Made by a program: the position numbers and the translations under genes. Positions 18,115-28,938 of a stretch of 64,000 nt of DNA are shown here, in pieces. This DNA is from Cryobacterium glucosi. GTDB taxonomy: Bacteria > Actinomycetota > Actinomycetes > Actinomycetales > Microbacteriaceae. The notes under the pieces are model-generated. The model did not search any database and had not been told where the DNA came from. It saw nothing but the letters and a program-made list of their open reading frames with translations. The stretch spans positions 94,386 to 158,385 of the forward strand of contig NZ_SOFS01000016.1 in assembly GCF_004402235.1 (NCBI RefSeq), in the 5' to 3' direction. How positions within the stretch are numbered: the first letter of the stretch is position 1; each line of letters starts with the position of its first letter.

Positions 18115-19520
18115 GCGGCAGCGAAACCGCCAGCGCCACCGGGCACGCCGGCCGTGGTGCGAGCCTGCTCGTGGCGGCGCTCGCATCGGCCTTCGGGGTG
18201 CTGCTCCTGGAAACGACGAGCGTGCTCGCCACCGTCGTGAGTGGCAATGACGTGTCCCGCATTGCAGCGGTCCGTGCAGCCCTCTCGATCGTCGCATTCC
18301 TGTTCATCACGATTGCGGTGTACGTGAGTGCGATCGTGACCACCAACACGGTGGCCACCGTCATCGCCGGTCGGACCCGCACGATCGCGCTCATGCGCCT
18401 GATCGGGTCGAGCGCGGGTGACCAGCGCCGCGCCGTGGCCCTCGACGGGCTGAAGGTGGGGCTCGCCGGAGCCGTGCTGGGCGCCGCCGCCGGCATCCTG
18501 CTGAGTTTCGCCGGTGTCCGGCTTGCCTTCGGCGCCGGGCTGATCCCGGATCTCGGCTACCGTCTCCTCGAGCCCTTGCTCGCCTTGCCCGTCGTCATCG
18601 TCGTGTTGTCCACCTGGTGCGCAGCGTGGGTCGGGTCTCGCCGGGTCCTCACCGTGAGCCCGATGCAGGCTGTCGGCGCAGCACAGGAGCGCACGCTCGA
18701 AGAGTCGGCTCGGCGCCCGGGCCGCAATGCCTTCGCGATCGTGCTGATGGCCACGGGCGTACTGTTTCTCGCCGGGGGAGTCTGGGCCGGGCAGGTCACG
18801 GAGTACGGCGTGCTGCTGGGACTTGCCGGCGGCCTGCTCTCGTTCACCGGCCTTGTGCTCGGGTCGCATCTGATCATGCCGCCCATGTTGAGCCTGGTCG
18901 GCCGGTTCCTGGGCGGCAGCGCGCCGGCCCGGCTTGCTGTCGCGAACGCCAGTCAACACCCGGAGCGCAGTGCCCGCACCACTATCGGACTGGTCATCGG
19001 GGTGACGCTCATCACCATGTTCGCCGTCGCGGGATCGACCTTCGAAACCATGATGCAGCCGCTGATGGACGACCCGGTGACGCGTGCGGCCGTCTCCGAG
19101 ACGGTGTCGACCAGCCTCGCCGTGATCTCAGTGCTCGTGGGCTTCAGCGCCCTGATCGCCGCAGTCGGCATGATCAACAACCTGGCACTGAGCGTGCTGC
19201 AGCGTTCTCGCGAGATCGGCCTGCTCAGGGCCCTCGGTTTCACCGGCAGGCAGGTTCGCGCGATGATCCTCGCCGAAAGCGTGCAGATGACCGTGGCGGC
19301 CGTCACCCTCGGCCTGGTGCTCGGGGTCGCATACGGGTGGGCGGCGGCACAATCACTGTTCGGATCCGTCACCCATGCCGGTCTGGTGGCGCCGTCGATT
19401 CCGTGGCTCCTCGTCACCCTCTGCGTGGTCGGTACCGCCGTGCTCACCGTCGGGGCGACGATCCTGCCCGCTCGTCGGGCGGTGTCACTGGCGCCGATTG
19501 CGGCCCTCGCCGCCGGGTGA
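18111..19520 (+). CDS. FtsX-domain ABC transporter permease
   Basis: A 469-residue permease with two FtsX domains: one in the N-terminal half (hydrophobic segments near residues 20-40, 60-90, 110-180 and 205-260) and one at the C-terminus with segment FSALIAAVGMINNLALSVLQ followed by SREIGLLRALGFTGRQVRAM, the classic FtsX signature. It overlaps the ATPase gene by 4 bp. The start ATG at 18111 is chosen for this coupling; an ATG six bases upstream is also in frame. A strong hairpin terminator follows the stop. Confidence 0.92.
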   Translation: MSGSETASATGHAGRGASLLVAALASAFGVLLLETTSVLATVVSGNDVSRIAAVRAALSIVAFLFITIAVYVSAIVTTNTVATVIAGRTRTIALMRLIGSSAGDQRRAVALDGLKVGLAGAVLGAAAGILLSFAGVRLAFGAGLIPDLGYRLLEPLLALPVVIVVLSTWCAAWVGSRRVLTVSPMQAVGAAQERTLEESARRPGRNAFAIVLMATGVLFLAGGVWAGQVTEYGVLLGLAGGLLSFTGLVLGSHLIMPPMLSLVGRFLGGSAPARLAVANASQHPERSARTTIGLVIGVTLITMFAVAGSTFETMMQPLMDDPVTRAAVSETVSTSLAVISVLVGFSALIAAVGMINNLALSVLQRSREIGLLRALGFTGRQVRAMILAESVQMTVAAVTLGLVLGVAYGWAAAQSLFGSVTHAGLVAPSIPWLLVTLCVVGTAVLTVGATILPARRAVSLAPIAALAAG

Positions 19521-19534
19521 GACCGGTGGTCCTG

Positions 19535-19575
19535 CGACGGATGCCGCGCCCGCGACGGGAGCGCGGCATCCGTCG
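19535..19575 (+). terminator. Strong hairpin terminator after the FtsX operon
   Basis: A perfect 15-bp inverted repeat, CGACGGATGCCGCGC at 19535-19549 and its complement at 19561-19575, with an 11-base loop, begins 15 bp after the permease stop. There is no long U-tract, which is common for actinobacterial terminators. Confidence 0.75.
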
Positions 19576-19633
19576 ACCGCCGCTTCAGACTCTTCTCAGG
19601 ATGCCGGCCGGAAATCGGTGTTAGCATTCCCTT

Positions 19634-19661
19634 GTGTTGTTCGGTCAGCTCCTCCTTCGCT

Positions 19662-19678
<17 letters not shown>
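19634..19678 (+). CDS. leuL: Leucine-rich leader peptide of leuA
   Basis: A 14-codon frame, GTG TTG TTC GGT CAG then CTC CTC CTT, codes for (M)LFGQLLLRCRDES. Four of its residues are Leu, three of them consecutive. The peptide's last codons overlap the left arm of the following terminator-like hairpin, the layout of a ribosome-mediated attenuator. A TAGCAT hexamer ends 6 bases before the GTG and no ribosome site is visible, so I infer a leaderless transcript starting at the GTG. The frame is closed by TAG just upstream, so the start is fixed. Confidence 0.75.
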
Positions 19679-21517
<1,839 letters not shown>

Positions 21518-21551
21518 GAACCGGCTCGATCAGCGGGAAGGCAGGTATCCG

Positions 21552-22061
21552 GTGGCCTCGACTCCCACTGAGTCCCGACGTTCTCGGACGGTCACGGATC
21601 GCCTCTATTCCGTCGGAGTGGGCATCAAGGGCATCGACGGCGTGATCGAACTCGCCGCCGGACTCGTGTTGTGGGTGTCACCCGCCCTCGTCCACGCCCT
21701 GCTCGCGGGAGTAGCGGGCGAGGCGGGGGAGGGCGACTCCTCCGCCATGCGCTTCCTGGCGCAGTACGTAGCCCGGCTGGATTCCGAGCTTGCCGCAACG
21801 GGAGCCGGCTTCCTGATCGCCTTCCTCATCACCCACGGAGCCGTGAAGGTGGCTCTCGTCTACTGCCTCCTGCGCAAATGGCACCGGGCCTATCCGTACG
21901 CGCTGGGGATCCTGATCGCCTTCCTCGGCTACCAGCTCTACGCCTTCGTCCTCCGCCCCACAGTGGGCATGGCCGTCATCACCGCGCTCGATGCCGCAAT
22001 CGTCGTTCTCGTCTACCGCGAATACCGTGAACTCAATCCGCGAACCGCCCGGCAGGTCTGA
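21552..22061 (+). CDS. DUF2127 membrane protein
   Basis: A 169-residue protein of the DUF2127 type, with function unknown. After a polar N-terminus (ASTPTESRRSRTVTDRLYS) it has GVGIKGIDGVIELAAGLVLW, then four hydrophobic segments, including FLIAFLITHGAVKVALVYCL and YALGILIAFLGYQLYAFVLR. The GTG at 21552 is chosen because GGGAAGGCAGG precedes it; an upstream start would overlap leuA in another frame. It is 34 bp after leuA and ends at a strong terminator. Confidence 0.8.
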   Translation: MASTPTESRRSRTVTDRLYSVGVGIKGIDGVIELAAGLVLWVSPALVHALLAGVAGEAGEGDSSAMRFLAQYVARLDSELAATGAGFLIAFLITHGAVKVALVYCLLRKWHRAYPYALGILIAFLGYQLYAFVLRPTVGMAVITALDAAIVVLVYREYRELNPRTARQV

Positions 22062-22131
22062 TTCTCAGCGCCCCTGGACGATAGCGCCCCTTGACGATAC
22101 GGATCCATGGGATGTGAACCGGGGCATGCGA

Positions 22132-22167
22132 ATCGGGGCGATCCGCCCAACGGCGGATCGCCCCGAT
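22132..22167 (+). terminator. Bidirectional hairpin terminator
   Basis: A perfect 16-bp stem, ATCGGGGCGATCCGCC at 22132-22147 and its complement at 22152-22167, with a 4-base loop CAAC, sits between two converging genes and is followed on the plus strand by GGTTTCTT. It most likely stops transcription from both sides. Upstream, 22067-22099 holds an overlapping imperfect 17-bp direct repeat (AGCGCCCCTGGACGATA and AGCGCCCCTTGACGATA). Confidence 0.85.
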
Positions 22168-22226
22168 CGCTGTGGTTTCTTAACTGCGTTCAACTGCACA
22201 TCCGAAGGGCTGGTTTCCTTCCGGAT

Positions 22227-22961
22227 TCAGCTGTGAACACGCACCCCTGCGGGACGTGTCTCGGCCGGTCGCTCGACTACCGACGTCGCCATCTGCGCCG
22301 GCTGCGTCGAAACAAGCACACGCGTCGCATCGTCGATCACCCCGGACAGCAACTCGAACAGGCGGTCGTCGGGATTCGGGGTGCATGCCTCAGCAATACC
22401 CTGAACCGAGACCCGGATGATCGTCTCCGCCGTGCGATCGGTGAACTTGGTACGCGACCATGCCCCCATGGAGGAGATGAACTCGCGCGCCCACCGCTCG
22501 GTCTCCGGCGCCGCGTCGAACGCGGTGCGGATACGGGCCTCGAGTCCTTCGGGCAACTCGCCATCGAGCCCCTCCAGCTGGCGCTCGCAATTCAGGATCC
22601 CGACGGCAAGCGCACGCTGGTGATCCGAGCTGCTCACGGGAAGCGCCGCGGTCGCGGCCCTGACCGCGATCAGTAGCCGCACCCGGGGGTTGTCGCCCTT
22701 GAGGCCGATGACCGACGGGATCAGGGGCACCAGGCGGGCCCGGGAACTGTCCGAGGTGCAGTCGTTGACCATGCGGGCGAGGGAGGCGACCAGGGGGTGC
22801 GTGCACGCCGGATGGTCACTCCACGCTTCGCCTGCGAGGTAGGACGCGAACTCCATGAAGCAGGCACCGGAGCGCGGCGTGCGGTGTTTGCCGCGGGACA
22901 GGACCGGCATCAGGCTGGGCACCGGCATCGGATCGGGCGAGTTGCCCTTCAGCATATTCAT
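22227..22961 (-). CDS. Conserved actinobacterial hypothetical protein
   Basis: A 244-residue soluble protein without motifs I can name. It contains GACFMEFASYLAGEAWSDHP, HPLVASLARMVNDCTSDSSR and a helical middle (ALAVGILNCERQLEGL), resembling a family of unknown function seen in Micrococcales; I do not recognise an enzymatic signature. The ATG at 22961 has GGAGG five bases upstream on the minus strand; a second ATG at 22955 is also possible. An inverted repeat AGTGAG-TACTC-CTCACT at 22976-22992, just upstream of the ribosome site, may be an operator. Confidence 0.72.
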   Translation of the reverse strand: MNMLKGNSPDPMPVPSLMPVLSRGKHRTPRSGACFMEFASYLAGEAWSDHPACTHPLVASLARMVNDCTSDSSRARLVPLIPSVIGLKGDNPRVRLLIAVRAATAALPVSSSDHQRALAVGILNCERQLEGLDGELPEGLEARIRTAFDAAPETERWAREFISSMGAWSRTKFTDRTAETIIRVSVQGIAEACTPNPDDRLFELLSGVIDDATRVLVSTQPAQMATSVVERPAETRPAGVRVHS

Positions 22962-23142
22962 GGATCCTCCAGACAAGTGAGTACTCCTCACTAGTGTCTC
23001 CCCGCGGGCCCACAAATGCGAGAGGGAATCCCGCCGATTTCTCCGTCCCTCCCACGCCGTCTGGGTGGGCCCAACTCCCGCACATTCCCGCCCTGCAGCT
23101 GCGGTGCCGCGGAATTCCGCGCTCCGGACCTGGTCGGGGGAT

Positions 23143-23940
23143 TCAGTCGTGGGTGCGACGGCGGCGGAGCGTTGCGGGGCGCACGCGACGCCGCCAACGC
23201 GGCCAGCTGCCGATCGCACGCTGTTCTGGCAGGCTCCAGCCGTACCGGGCCGCGAGGATCCGCATCACCGTGGTCACGATCACGCAGGCGATCGCGGCGA
23301 TGGTGATGTCCACGTGCAGTTCGAAAAGCACGACGAGGAGCGCGCTACCGAATCCGGCGGCCATAGCGTAGAACGAACCGACGTGCATGACGGCGATCGG
23401 AACGTTGAGCATCATGTCCCGGAGCGCCGAGCCGCCGACGGCCGTGATCACGCCCACGAACAGCGACGGAATCTCCGGGAGGCCGTGCGCGAGCGCCTTG
23501 CTCGTCCCGAGAGCGGCGAACAGGCCGATCGTCACAGCGTCGAGCGCGATGATGAACGGGCCGAGGCGGTTGAAGAGGCTCTGCAACAGCATGCCCAGGA
23601 GAGCGGATCCGCCTGCGATCGGCAGGTACCAGTTGCTCTGCAGGGCAGCGGGCACCCCGCCGAGCAGGATATCGCGCAGGAGTCCGCCGCCGAGGCCGAC
23701 AGTGACACCGATGATGGCGATGCCGAGCAGGTCGAAGCGGCGATCGGTGAATCGCCCGGCGAACATGGCCCCCTGGATCGCGCCGATGGCGACCGCCGTC
23801 AGGTCGATCCAGAGCGGGATCGTGAACAGGATGGGAGGCACCCTCCAATGAAACCATCCGCCGCGGGGTTTCCTGACCGTCGACAGGCGCGTGGAGGCAG
23901 GAACCCGCTCGACCGGCGCGTCGGCCGGGACCGGACCCAC
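23143..23940 (-). CDS. Trimeric intracellular cation (TRIC) channel family protein
   Basis: A membrane protein of the UPF0126/TRIC family with two repeats of three segments: IDLTAVAIGAIQGAMFAGRF with RFDLLGIAIIGVTVGLGGGL and LLRDILLGGVPAAL, then ITAVGGSALRDMMLNVPIAV. The glycine-rich GxGGGxxRD motif in the first repeat and GGSALRD in the second are family hallmarks. Bacterial TRIC channels conduct K+/Na+ and, in some cases, are linked to glycine transport. The GTG at 23940 is uncertain: family members usually begin close to LFTIPLWID, near 23825. It is divergent from recO with 28 bp between the starts. Confidence 0.88.
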   Translation of the reverse strand: MGPVPADAPVERVPASTRLSTVRKPRGGWFHWRVPPILFTIPLWIDLTAVAIGAIQGAMFAGRFTDRRFDLLGIAIIGVTVGLGGGLLRDILLGGVPAALQSNWYLPIAGGSALLGMLLQSLFNRLGPFIIALDAVTIGLFAALGTSKALAHGLPEIPSLFVGVITAVGGSALRDMMLNVPIAVMHVGSFYAMAAGFGSALLVVLFELHVDITIAAIACVIVTTVMRILAARYGWSLPEQRAIGSWPRWRRRVRPATLRRRRTHD

Positions 23941-23968
23941 AAAGCCCGCTCGGGTGGGAGAATAGGAC

Positions 23969-24691
23969 GTGCCTGTTTACCGTGATGAAGCCGTCGTGCT
24001 GCGCACCCACAAACTGGGTGAAGCCGACCGGATCGTCACCATGCTCACCCGCCAGCACGGCAAGGTCCGTGCCGTCGCCAAAGGCGTCCGCCGCACAGCC
24101 TCCAAATTCGGGGCCAGGCTCGAACCGTTCATGGTCGCGGATGTGCAGCTCTACGAGGGCCGCAGTCTCGACATCGTCACCCAGGCCGAGTCGATCGGCT
24201 CATACGGCGCCCTGATCTCCGGCGACTACGCCAGTTACACCGCGGCGAGCGCCATGGTCGAGACCGCAGACAAGCTCACGGAGGCCGAGGGGTCCCTGCA
24301 GCAGTACCTGCTCCTGGTCGGGGCCCTGCGCTCCCTTTCCCGGATGGAACACGGCGCGAGCCTCACCCTCGACTCCTACCTGCTGCGTGCCCTGTCGATG
24401 GCCGGCTGGGCGCCGAGCTTCCAGGGCTGCGCGCGCTGCGGCGCACTCGGCGATCACTCCGCGCTCGTCGTGCAAGTCGGCGGAATCGTCTGCGACGACT
24501 GCGCGGCCCCCGGGTCGCCCCGGCTGGACAAGGCGACCATCCTGCTCCTCGGCTCCCTGCTCGCCGGGGACTGGGACCAGGCCGAATCCATGCCAGAGCA
24601 GACCAGGAACCAGGCCAACGGAGTCGTCGCCGCATACACGCAGTGGCACCTCGGCCGGGGCCTCCGATCCTTGGAGCACGTCAGTCGATGA
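23969..24691 (+). CDS. recO: DNA repair protein RecO
   Basis: RecO loads RecA onto SSB-coated single-stranded DNA together with RecR. The 240-residue protein has the OB-fold N-terminus [20 protein letters not shown] then [20 protein letters not shown], and a C-terminal zinc-finger-like set (CARCG and CDDC). The GTG start is preceded by GAGAATAGGAC, which lacks a clear ribosome site and may be a -10 element of a leaderless transcript. The stop overlaps uppS by 4 bp. Confidence 0.95.
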   Translation: MPVYRDEAVVLRTHKLGEADRIVTMLTRQHGKVRAVAKGVRRTASKFGARLEPFMVADVQLYEGRSLDIVTQAESIGSYGALISGDYASYTAASAMVETADKLTEAEGSLQQYLLLVGALRSLSRMEHGASLTLDSYLLRALSMAGWAPSFQGCARCGALGDHSALVVQVGGIVCDDCAAPGSPRLDKATILLLGSLLAGDWDQAESMPEQTRNQANGVVAAYTQWHLGRGLRSLEHVSR

Positions 24692-25521
24692 CCCCGAAGC
24701 CCAGCTCGCTGAATCCCTTCGCCCCGAAGCCGTTCACGCACAAGGACGCCATGCCGTTCCGACCGCTCGACTGGACCGGCCAGTACCCGCCGGCGCTGCC
24801 GGCGAAGGTCGTTCCCGAGCACGTCGCGATCGTCATGGACGGCAACGGCCGCTGGGCGAACGCGCGCGGACTCCCGCGGGTCGAAGGCCACAAGGCCGGC
24901 GAGGCCGCGCTCCTCGACGTCGTCGCCGGCGCCATCCAGATCGGCGTCAAGCACCTGAGTGTCTACGCCTTCTCGACGGAGAACTGGAAACGTTCCCCTG
25001 ACGAGGTCCGCTTCCTGATGGGCTTCAACAGGGACGTGCTGCACCGGCGCCGCGACCAGCTCAACGACTGGGGCGTGCGCGTGCGCTGGGCTGGCCGCAA
25101 GCCGCGCCTGTGGGCATCCGTCATCAACGAACTGCAGTACGCCGAGCGCCTCACGGCGGGCAACACCGGACTCACCCTGACGATGTGCGTCAACTACGGC
25201 GGGCGCACCGAGATCACGGATGCCGTCCGCGCGCTGGCCGAGGAGGTCGCCTCCGGCCGGTTGAAGCCTTCCGGAATCACCGAGAAGGCGATCCAGCGCC
25301 AGCTCTACACGGCAGACCTCCCGGACGTCGACCTTTTCGTGCGGAGCTCGGGGGAGCAGCGCACGAGCAACTTCCTGCTCTGGCAGAGCGCATACGCCGA
25401 GATGGTCTTCCTCGACACCCTCTGGCCTGACTTCGGCAGGGCGGAGCTGTGGCATGCCATCGAGCTCTACGCCGCCCGCAACCGCCGCTACGGCGGGGCG
25501 GTCGACACCCCAAGCGTTTGA
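24688..25521 (+). CDS. uppS: Isoprenyl transferase (cis-prenyl diphosphate synthase)
   Basis: A 277-residue enzyme that elongates isoprenyl diphosphates in cis, supplying the lipid carrier for cell-wall synthesis. The catalytic Asp lies in [18 protein letters not shown], followed by [19 protein letters not shown], and the conserved [20 protein letters not shown] and TLWPDFG. Actinobacteria often hold two paralogues (decaprenyl and Z,E-farnesyl types), so the product chain length is not certain. The ATG overlaps recO, and this order recO-uppS is conserved. Confidence 0.95.
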   Translation: MTPKPSSLNPFAPKPFTHKDAMPFRPLDWTGQYPPALPAKVVPEHVAIVMDGNGRWANARGLPRVEGHKAGEAALLDVVAGAIQIGVKHLSVYAFSTENWKRSPDEVRFLMGFNRDVLHRRRDQLNDWGVRVRWAGRKPRLWASVINELQYAERLTAGNTGLTLTMCVNYGGRTEITDAVRALAEEVASGRLKPSGITEKAIQRQLYTADLPDVDLFVRSSGEQRTSNFLLWQSAYAEMVFLDTLWPDFGRAELWHAIELYAARNRRYGGAVDTPSV

Positions 25522-25574
25522 TCCACTCACGCGGCAGGGGGAATAGATCGGGGGACCGGCGGCTTGGACCGGGT

Positions 25575-26258
25575 GTGAGCGAAACTATCAAGGTCGACAT
25601 CTGGTCCGACGTGCAGTGCCCCTGGTGCTACATCGGAAAGCGCAAGTTCGAGGCAGGGGCCGCCCTCTTCGACGGCTCGGTCGAGGTCGAATACCACAGC
25701 TTCGAGCTGGCCCCCGATACCCCGGTCGACTTCGCCGGCAGTCCCATCGATTACCTGAGCGAGCGCAAGGGTATCCCCGTCGCCCAGGTCACCGAGATGC
25801 TCGCCCGCGTGACTGGAATCGCTGAGAGCGTCGGCCTGCACTACGACTACGACTCGGTGCACCAGACCAACACCGTCATATCCCACGAGCTGCTGCACTA
25901 CGCCAAGGCCCACGGTCGCCAGCTCGACATGAAGGAACGCCTGCTCAAGGCCTACTTCGTCGACGGAAGGCACGTCGGTCGCATCGAAGACCTCGCGGAC
26001 CTCGCCGCCGAAATCGGACTCGACCGAGCGGATGTCGTCCGCGCGTTGACCGCCCACGACTATCTCGCCGACGTGAAGGCGGACGTAGCCCAGGCAAATG
26101 CCTACGGAATCCAGGGCGTCCCGTTCTTCGTGATCGACGGGAAGTACGGCATCTCCGGGGCCCAGGACCCCGAGGCCTTCGCCGGCGCACTCCGCCAGGC
26201 CCAGGCCGACCAGAACGAGGCCGCAGGAACCACCGCAGCAGCAGGGGAGGACCGTTGA
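25575..26258 (+). CDS. DsbA-family (FrnE-like) thiol oxidoreductase
   Basis: A 227-residue cytosolic thioredoxin-fold protein with an N-terminal CxxC in IWSDVQCPWCYIGKRKFE, the FrnE signature, and a cis-proline loop in YGIQGVPFFVIDGKYGISGA. There is no signal peptide, so it acts in the cytoplasm; relatives are linked to polyketide biosynthesis or oxidative stress, but the substrate here is unknown. The GTG at 25575 is chosen from family length. Its stop is overlapped by a tiny Cys-bearing gene (TGATG), suggesting that the two are made together. Confidence 0.92.
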   Translation: MSETIKVDIWSDVQCPWCYIGKRKFEAGAALFDGSVEVEYHSFELAPDTPVDFAGSPIDYLSERKGIPVAQVTEMLARVTGIAESVGLHYDYDSVHQTNTVISHELLHYAKAHGRQLDMKERLLKAYFVDGRHVGRIEDLADLAAEIGLDRADVVRALTAHDYLADVKADVAQANAYGIQGVPFFVIDGKYGISGAQDPEAFAGALRQAQADQNEAAGTTAAAGEDR

Positions 26259-26386
26259 TGACCGATGCCAGCGTCGTCCCCGCCGTCCCCGTCACCGCGG
26301 CCCCGGCACCGCGCGTCACCCCGTTCATCCAGCTCCTCGGCCAGTCCGGCGCCGGGAGCTGCGAGGGCGATTCCTGCGGAATCTAG
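26258..26386 (+). CDS. 42-residue Cys-tailed microprotein coupled to the FrnE-like gene
   Basis: The frame ATG...TAG codes for 42 residues, rich in Ala, Val and Pro at first and then LLGQSGAGSCEGDSCGI at the C-terminus. The ATG overlaps the stop of the thiol oxidoreductase gene as TGATG, and GGGGAGG lies 8 bases upstream, so translation is well supported. Two Cys residues separated by four residues in an acidic, Gly-rich tail suggest a redox substrate, metal site or RiPP-like precursor; none of these is shown. It is too short for most gene finders. I do not recognise a family. Confidence 0.6.
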   Translation: MTDASVVPAVPVTAAPAPRVTPFIQLLGQSGAGSCEGDSCGI

Positions 26387-26452
26387 GCCTCGATCGGTGC
26401 GGGTTGCTGCCACGGGTCAGCAGGGCCGCCCGCATCTGGGAGAATTGAACCA

Positions 26453-27640
26453 ATGACTCCTGAACTCACCGCTTCGCGCACGGACCCGTCGCCGGTCCCC
26501 GCGCTGCGGATCGGCCCGCTCACGCTCGACGTGCCCGTCGTCCTCGCACCGATGGCCGGCATCACCAACACCGCGTTCCGCCGGCTCTGCCGGGAATTCG
26601 GCGCCGGGCTCTATGTGAGTGAAATGATCACCTCGCGCGCGCTCGTCGAGCGCACCCCGGGCTCGATGCGCCTCATCGACCACCACGAGAGTGAGACCAC
26701 CCGCTCCATCCAGCTCTACGGGGTCGACCCGAAGACCATCGGCGAAGCTGTCACGATGCTCGTCTCCGAGGACCGCGCAGACCACATCGACCTCAACTTC
26801 GGCTGCCCGGTCCCCAAGGTGACGCGCAAGGGCGGCGGAGCCGCCCTGCCCTGGAAGCTCGGCCTCTTTCGGAGCATCGTCGAGGCCGCGGTGAACGCGG
26901 CAGGCGCCGTTCCGGTCACGATCAAGATGCGCAAGGGCATCGACTCCGACCACCTCACCTACCTCGAGGCAGCGAGGGCAGCAGAAGGCGCCGGCGTTTC
27001 CGCCATAGCACTGCACGCGCGCACGGCGTCCGACTACTATTCCGGGCAGGCGGACTGGACGGCGATCGCGACCCTCAAGCAGGCCATCACGAGTGTCCCC
27101 GTGCTCGGCAACGGCGACATCTGGTCGGCCCAGGACGCGGTTCGCATGGTCGCGGAAACCGGCTGCGACGGCGTCGTCGTCGGCCGAGGCTGCCTCGGCC
27201 GGCCCTGGCTGTTCGGCGATCTCGCGGCGGCCTTCGGTCCGGCAGAGGGTGCTGGGGCCGCACTCATCCAGCCGAACCTCGGCGTCGTGGCAGACACCTT
27301 CCGCCGGCATGCCGAACTGCTCACCGAATTCTTCGACAGCGAGGAACGTGCCTGCCGCGACGTGCGCAAGCACGTGGCCTGGTACTTCAAGGGCTACTCG
27401 GTCGGCGGCGAACTACGGGCCAGCCTTGCCTCCGTGGTCTCCCTCGCCCAGCTCGACGACCTTCTCGGCACCCTCGACCCGACCCAGGAGTACCCGGGCA
27501 TCGGCGCGGAGGGTCCCCGCGGCCGGGCAGGCAGCCCCAAGAAGACCAGCCTGCCCGAGCACTGGCTCGACTCGCAGGAACTCGTCGGCTCCGAACGCGC
27601 CCGGCTCACCGAGGGCGAAGGGGACACCAGCGGTGGCTAA
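26453..27640 (+). CDS. dusB: tRNA-dihydrouridine synthase
   Basis: An FMN-dependent enzyme that reduces uridines in the tRNA D-loop. The 395-residue protein begins the barrel with LDVPVVLAPMAGITNTAFRR and has the catalytic Cys in DHIDLNFGCPVPKVTRKGGG, the FMN-phosphate motif NGDIWS and VGRGCLGRPWLFGDL. The C-terminal helical domain carries RKHVAWYFKGYSVGGELR. It overlaps the dgt start by 8 bp and shares the recO-to-dnaG cluster. The exact target position (DusB type) is by family resemblance. Confidence 0.93.
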   Translation: MTPELTASRTDPSPVPALRIGPLTLDVPVVLAPMAGITNTAFRRLCREFGAGLYVSEMITSRALVERTPGSMRLIDHHESETTRSIQLYGVDPKTIGEAVTMLVSEDRADHIDLNFGCPVPKVTRKGGGAALPWKLGLFRSIVEAAVNAAGAVPVTIKMRKGIDSDHLTYLEAARAAEGAGVSAIALHARTASDYYSGQADWTAIATLKQAITSVPVLGNGDIWSAQDAVRMVAETGCDGVVVGRGCLGRPWLFGDLAAAFGPAEGAGAALIQPNLGVVADTFRRHAELLTEFFDSEERACRDVRKHVAWYFKGYSVGGELRASLASVVSLAQLDDLLGTLDPTQEYPGIGAEGPRGRAGSPKKTSLPEHWLDSQELVGSERARLTEGEGDTSGG

Positions 27641-28880
27641 CCGATCGGGGTACACGAGCTTCGACGAGGAACGCTACTTCCCGGAGGAACACAGCTCACG
27701 CCGCAGCGACTTCGCGCGCGACCGCGCCCGGCTGCTGCACTCGAGCGCCCTCCGCCGCCTCGCCGCAAAGACCCAGGTGCTGAGCCCGACCGCCGGACTC
27801 GATTTCGCCAGGAACCGGCTCACCCACTCCCTCGAGGTCGCGCAGATCGGACGCGAGCTCGCCCAACGCCTCGGCCTCGACCCCGACGTCGTCGACACGG
27901 CCTGCCTCGCGCACGACATCGGGCATCCTCCGTTCGGCCACAACGGCGAGAAGGCGCTCAACGCCTGGTCCCTCGACATCGGCGGGTTCGAGGGCAACGC
28001 CCAGACGCTGCGCCTGCTCACCCGGCTCGAACCGAAGGTCTTCGGCCCCGACGGCCGCAGCTACGGGCTCAACCTCACCCGCGCGAGCCTCGACGCGAGC
28101 TGCAAGTACCCGTGGCCCGCCGGCGAATCCGTGTCCGACCCGAGCGGCCGCGCCAAATTCGGGTATTACCCCGACGACCTGCCCGCTTTCGCGTGGATGC
28201 GCACCGACGCCCCCGACCGGATGCTGTGCATCGAAGCCGAGGTCATGGACCTCTCCGACGACATCGCGTACTCCGTGCACGACTTCGAGGATGCCGTCGT
28301 CAACGGCTACCTCGACCTCGCCGCCCTGAACGGCCGCGCGAGCACCGAGCTCGTCTCCTCGATGCACGCCTGGATCGGCGGCGCCGTCTCCCACGCCGAC
28401 CTCGCGGCGGCATACGACCGCCTCCGCGCCCTCGACTCCTGGCTGCGCGGCTGGACGGCAGGGCGGCGTGACCAGGGTCGGCTCAAGAACCTGACGAGCC
28501 AGCTCATCGGTCGTTTCTCCGGCGCAGCCGTCTATGCCACCCGCCAGGCCTACCCGGCCGAGCGCATCGCGCGCTTCGGCGCCCACGTCGTGGTGCCGCC
28601 GAATATCGCAGCCGAGATCGCCGTGCTCAAGGGCGTCGTCGCTGCATTCGTGATGTCGAAGAACACCCGGCAGCCGATCTACCAGCAGCAGCGCCAGGTC
28701 CTGACGCTGCTCGCCGACCGGTTGCTCGCCACCGGCGACGAACACCTCGACGCCGGCTCGAAGGAAGACTTCCACGCCGCCGCGGACGATGCGGCCCGCA
28801 AGCGCGTCGTCGTCGACCAGGTCGCGAGCCTCACCGACCAGTCCGCGCTCGCGTGGTACGAACGCCTGATCCAGAACTGA
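27633..28880 (+). CDS. dgt: Deoxyguanosinetriphosphate triphosphohydrolase-like protein
   Basis: A 415-residue HD-domain enzyme that hydrolyses dNTPs to nucleosides plus triphosphate. Conserved regions are SDFARDRARLLHSSALRRLA, the metal-binding His of RNRLTHSLEVAQIGRELA and the HD pair in CLAHDIGHPPFGHNGEKALN; DLSDDIAYSVHDFEDAV provides the distal Asp. The GTG at 27633 overlaps the dusB stop; the frame is open for longer upstream but only as a shadow of dusB. The dgt-dnaG order is standard in actinobacteria. Confidence 0.95.
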   Translation: MANRSGYTSFDEERYFPEEHSSRRSDFARDRARLLHSSALRRLAAKTQVLSPTAGLDFARNRLTHSLEVAQIGRELAQRLGLDPDVVDTACLAHDIGHPPFGHNGEKALNAWSLDIGGFEGNAQTLRLLTRLEPKVFGPDGRSYGLNLTRASLDASCKYPWPAGESVSDPSGRAKFGYYPDDLPAFAWMRTDAPDRMLCIEAEVMDLSDDIAYSVHDFEDAVVNGYLDLAALNGRASTELVSSMHAWIGGAVSHADLAAAYDRLRALDSWLRGWTAGRRDQGRLKNLTSQLIGRFSGAAVYATRQAYPAERIARFGAHVVVPPNIAAEIAVLKGVVAAFVMSKNTRQPIYQQQRQVLTLLADRLLATGDEHLDAGSKEDFHAAADDAARKRVVVDQVASLTDQSALAWYERLIQN

Positions 28881-28938
28881 GCCTGTGCAGAACCCGGCCC
28901 GTGCCGAAGTCGGGCGTGCGGCGGGATAACATTCAGCT

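Noticed and set aside
22107..22676. Plus-strand frame opposite the conserved hypothetical gene
   Set aside because: It crosses the 16-bp terminator stem and lies antisense to a more plausible gene with a good ribosome site.
24454..25530. Long open frames on the strand opposite recO-uppS, and similar long antisense frames across 5-43 kb
   Set aside because: They lie opposite genes with clear family motifs, and are low-complexity, Arg/Gly/Asp-rich translations produced by high GC at third positions.
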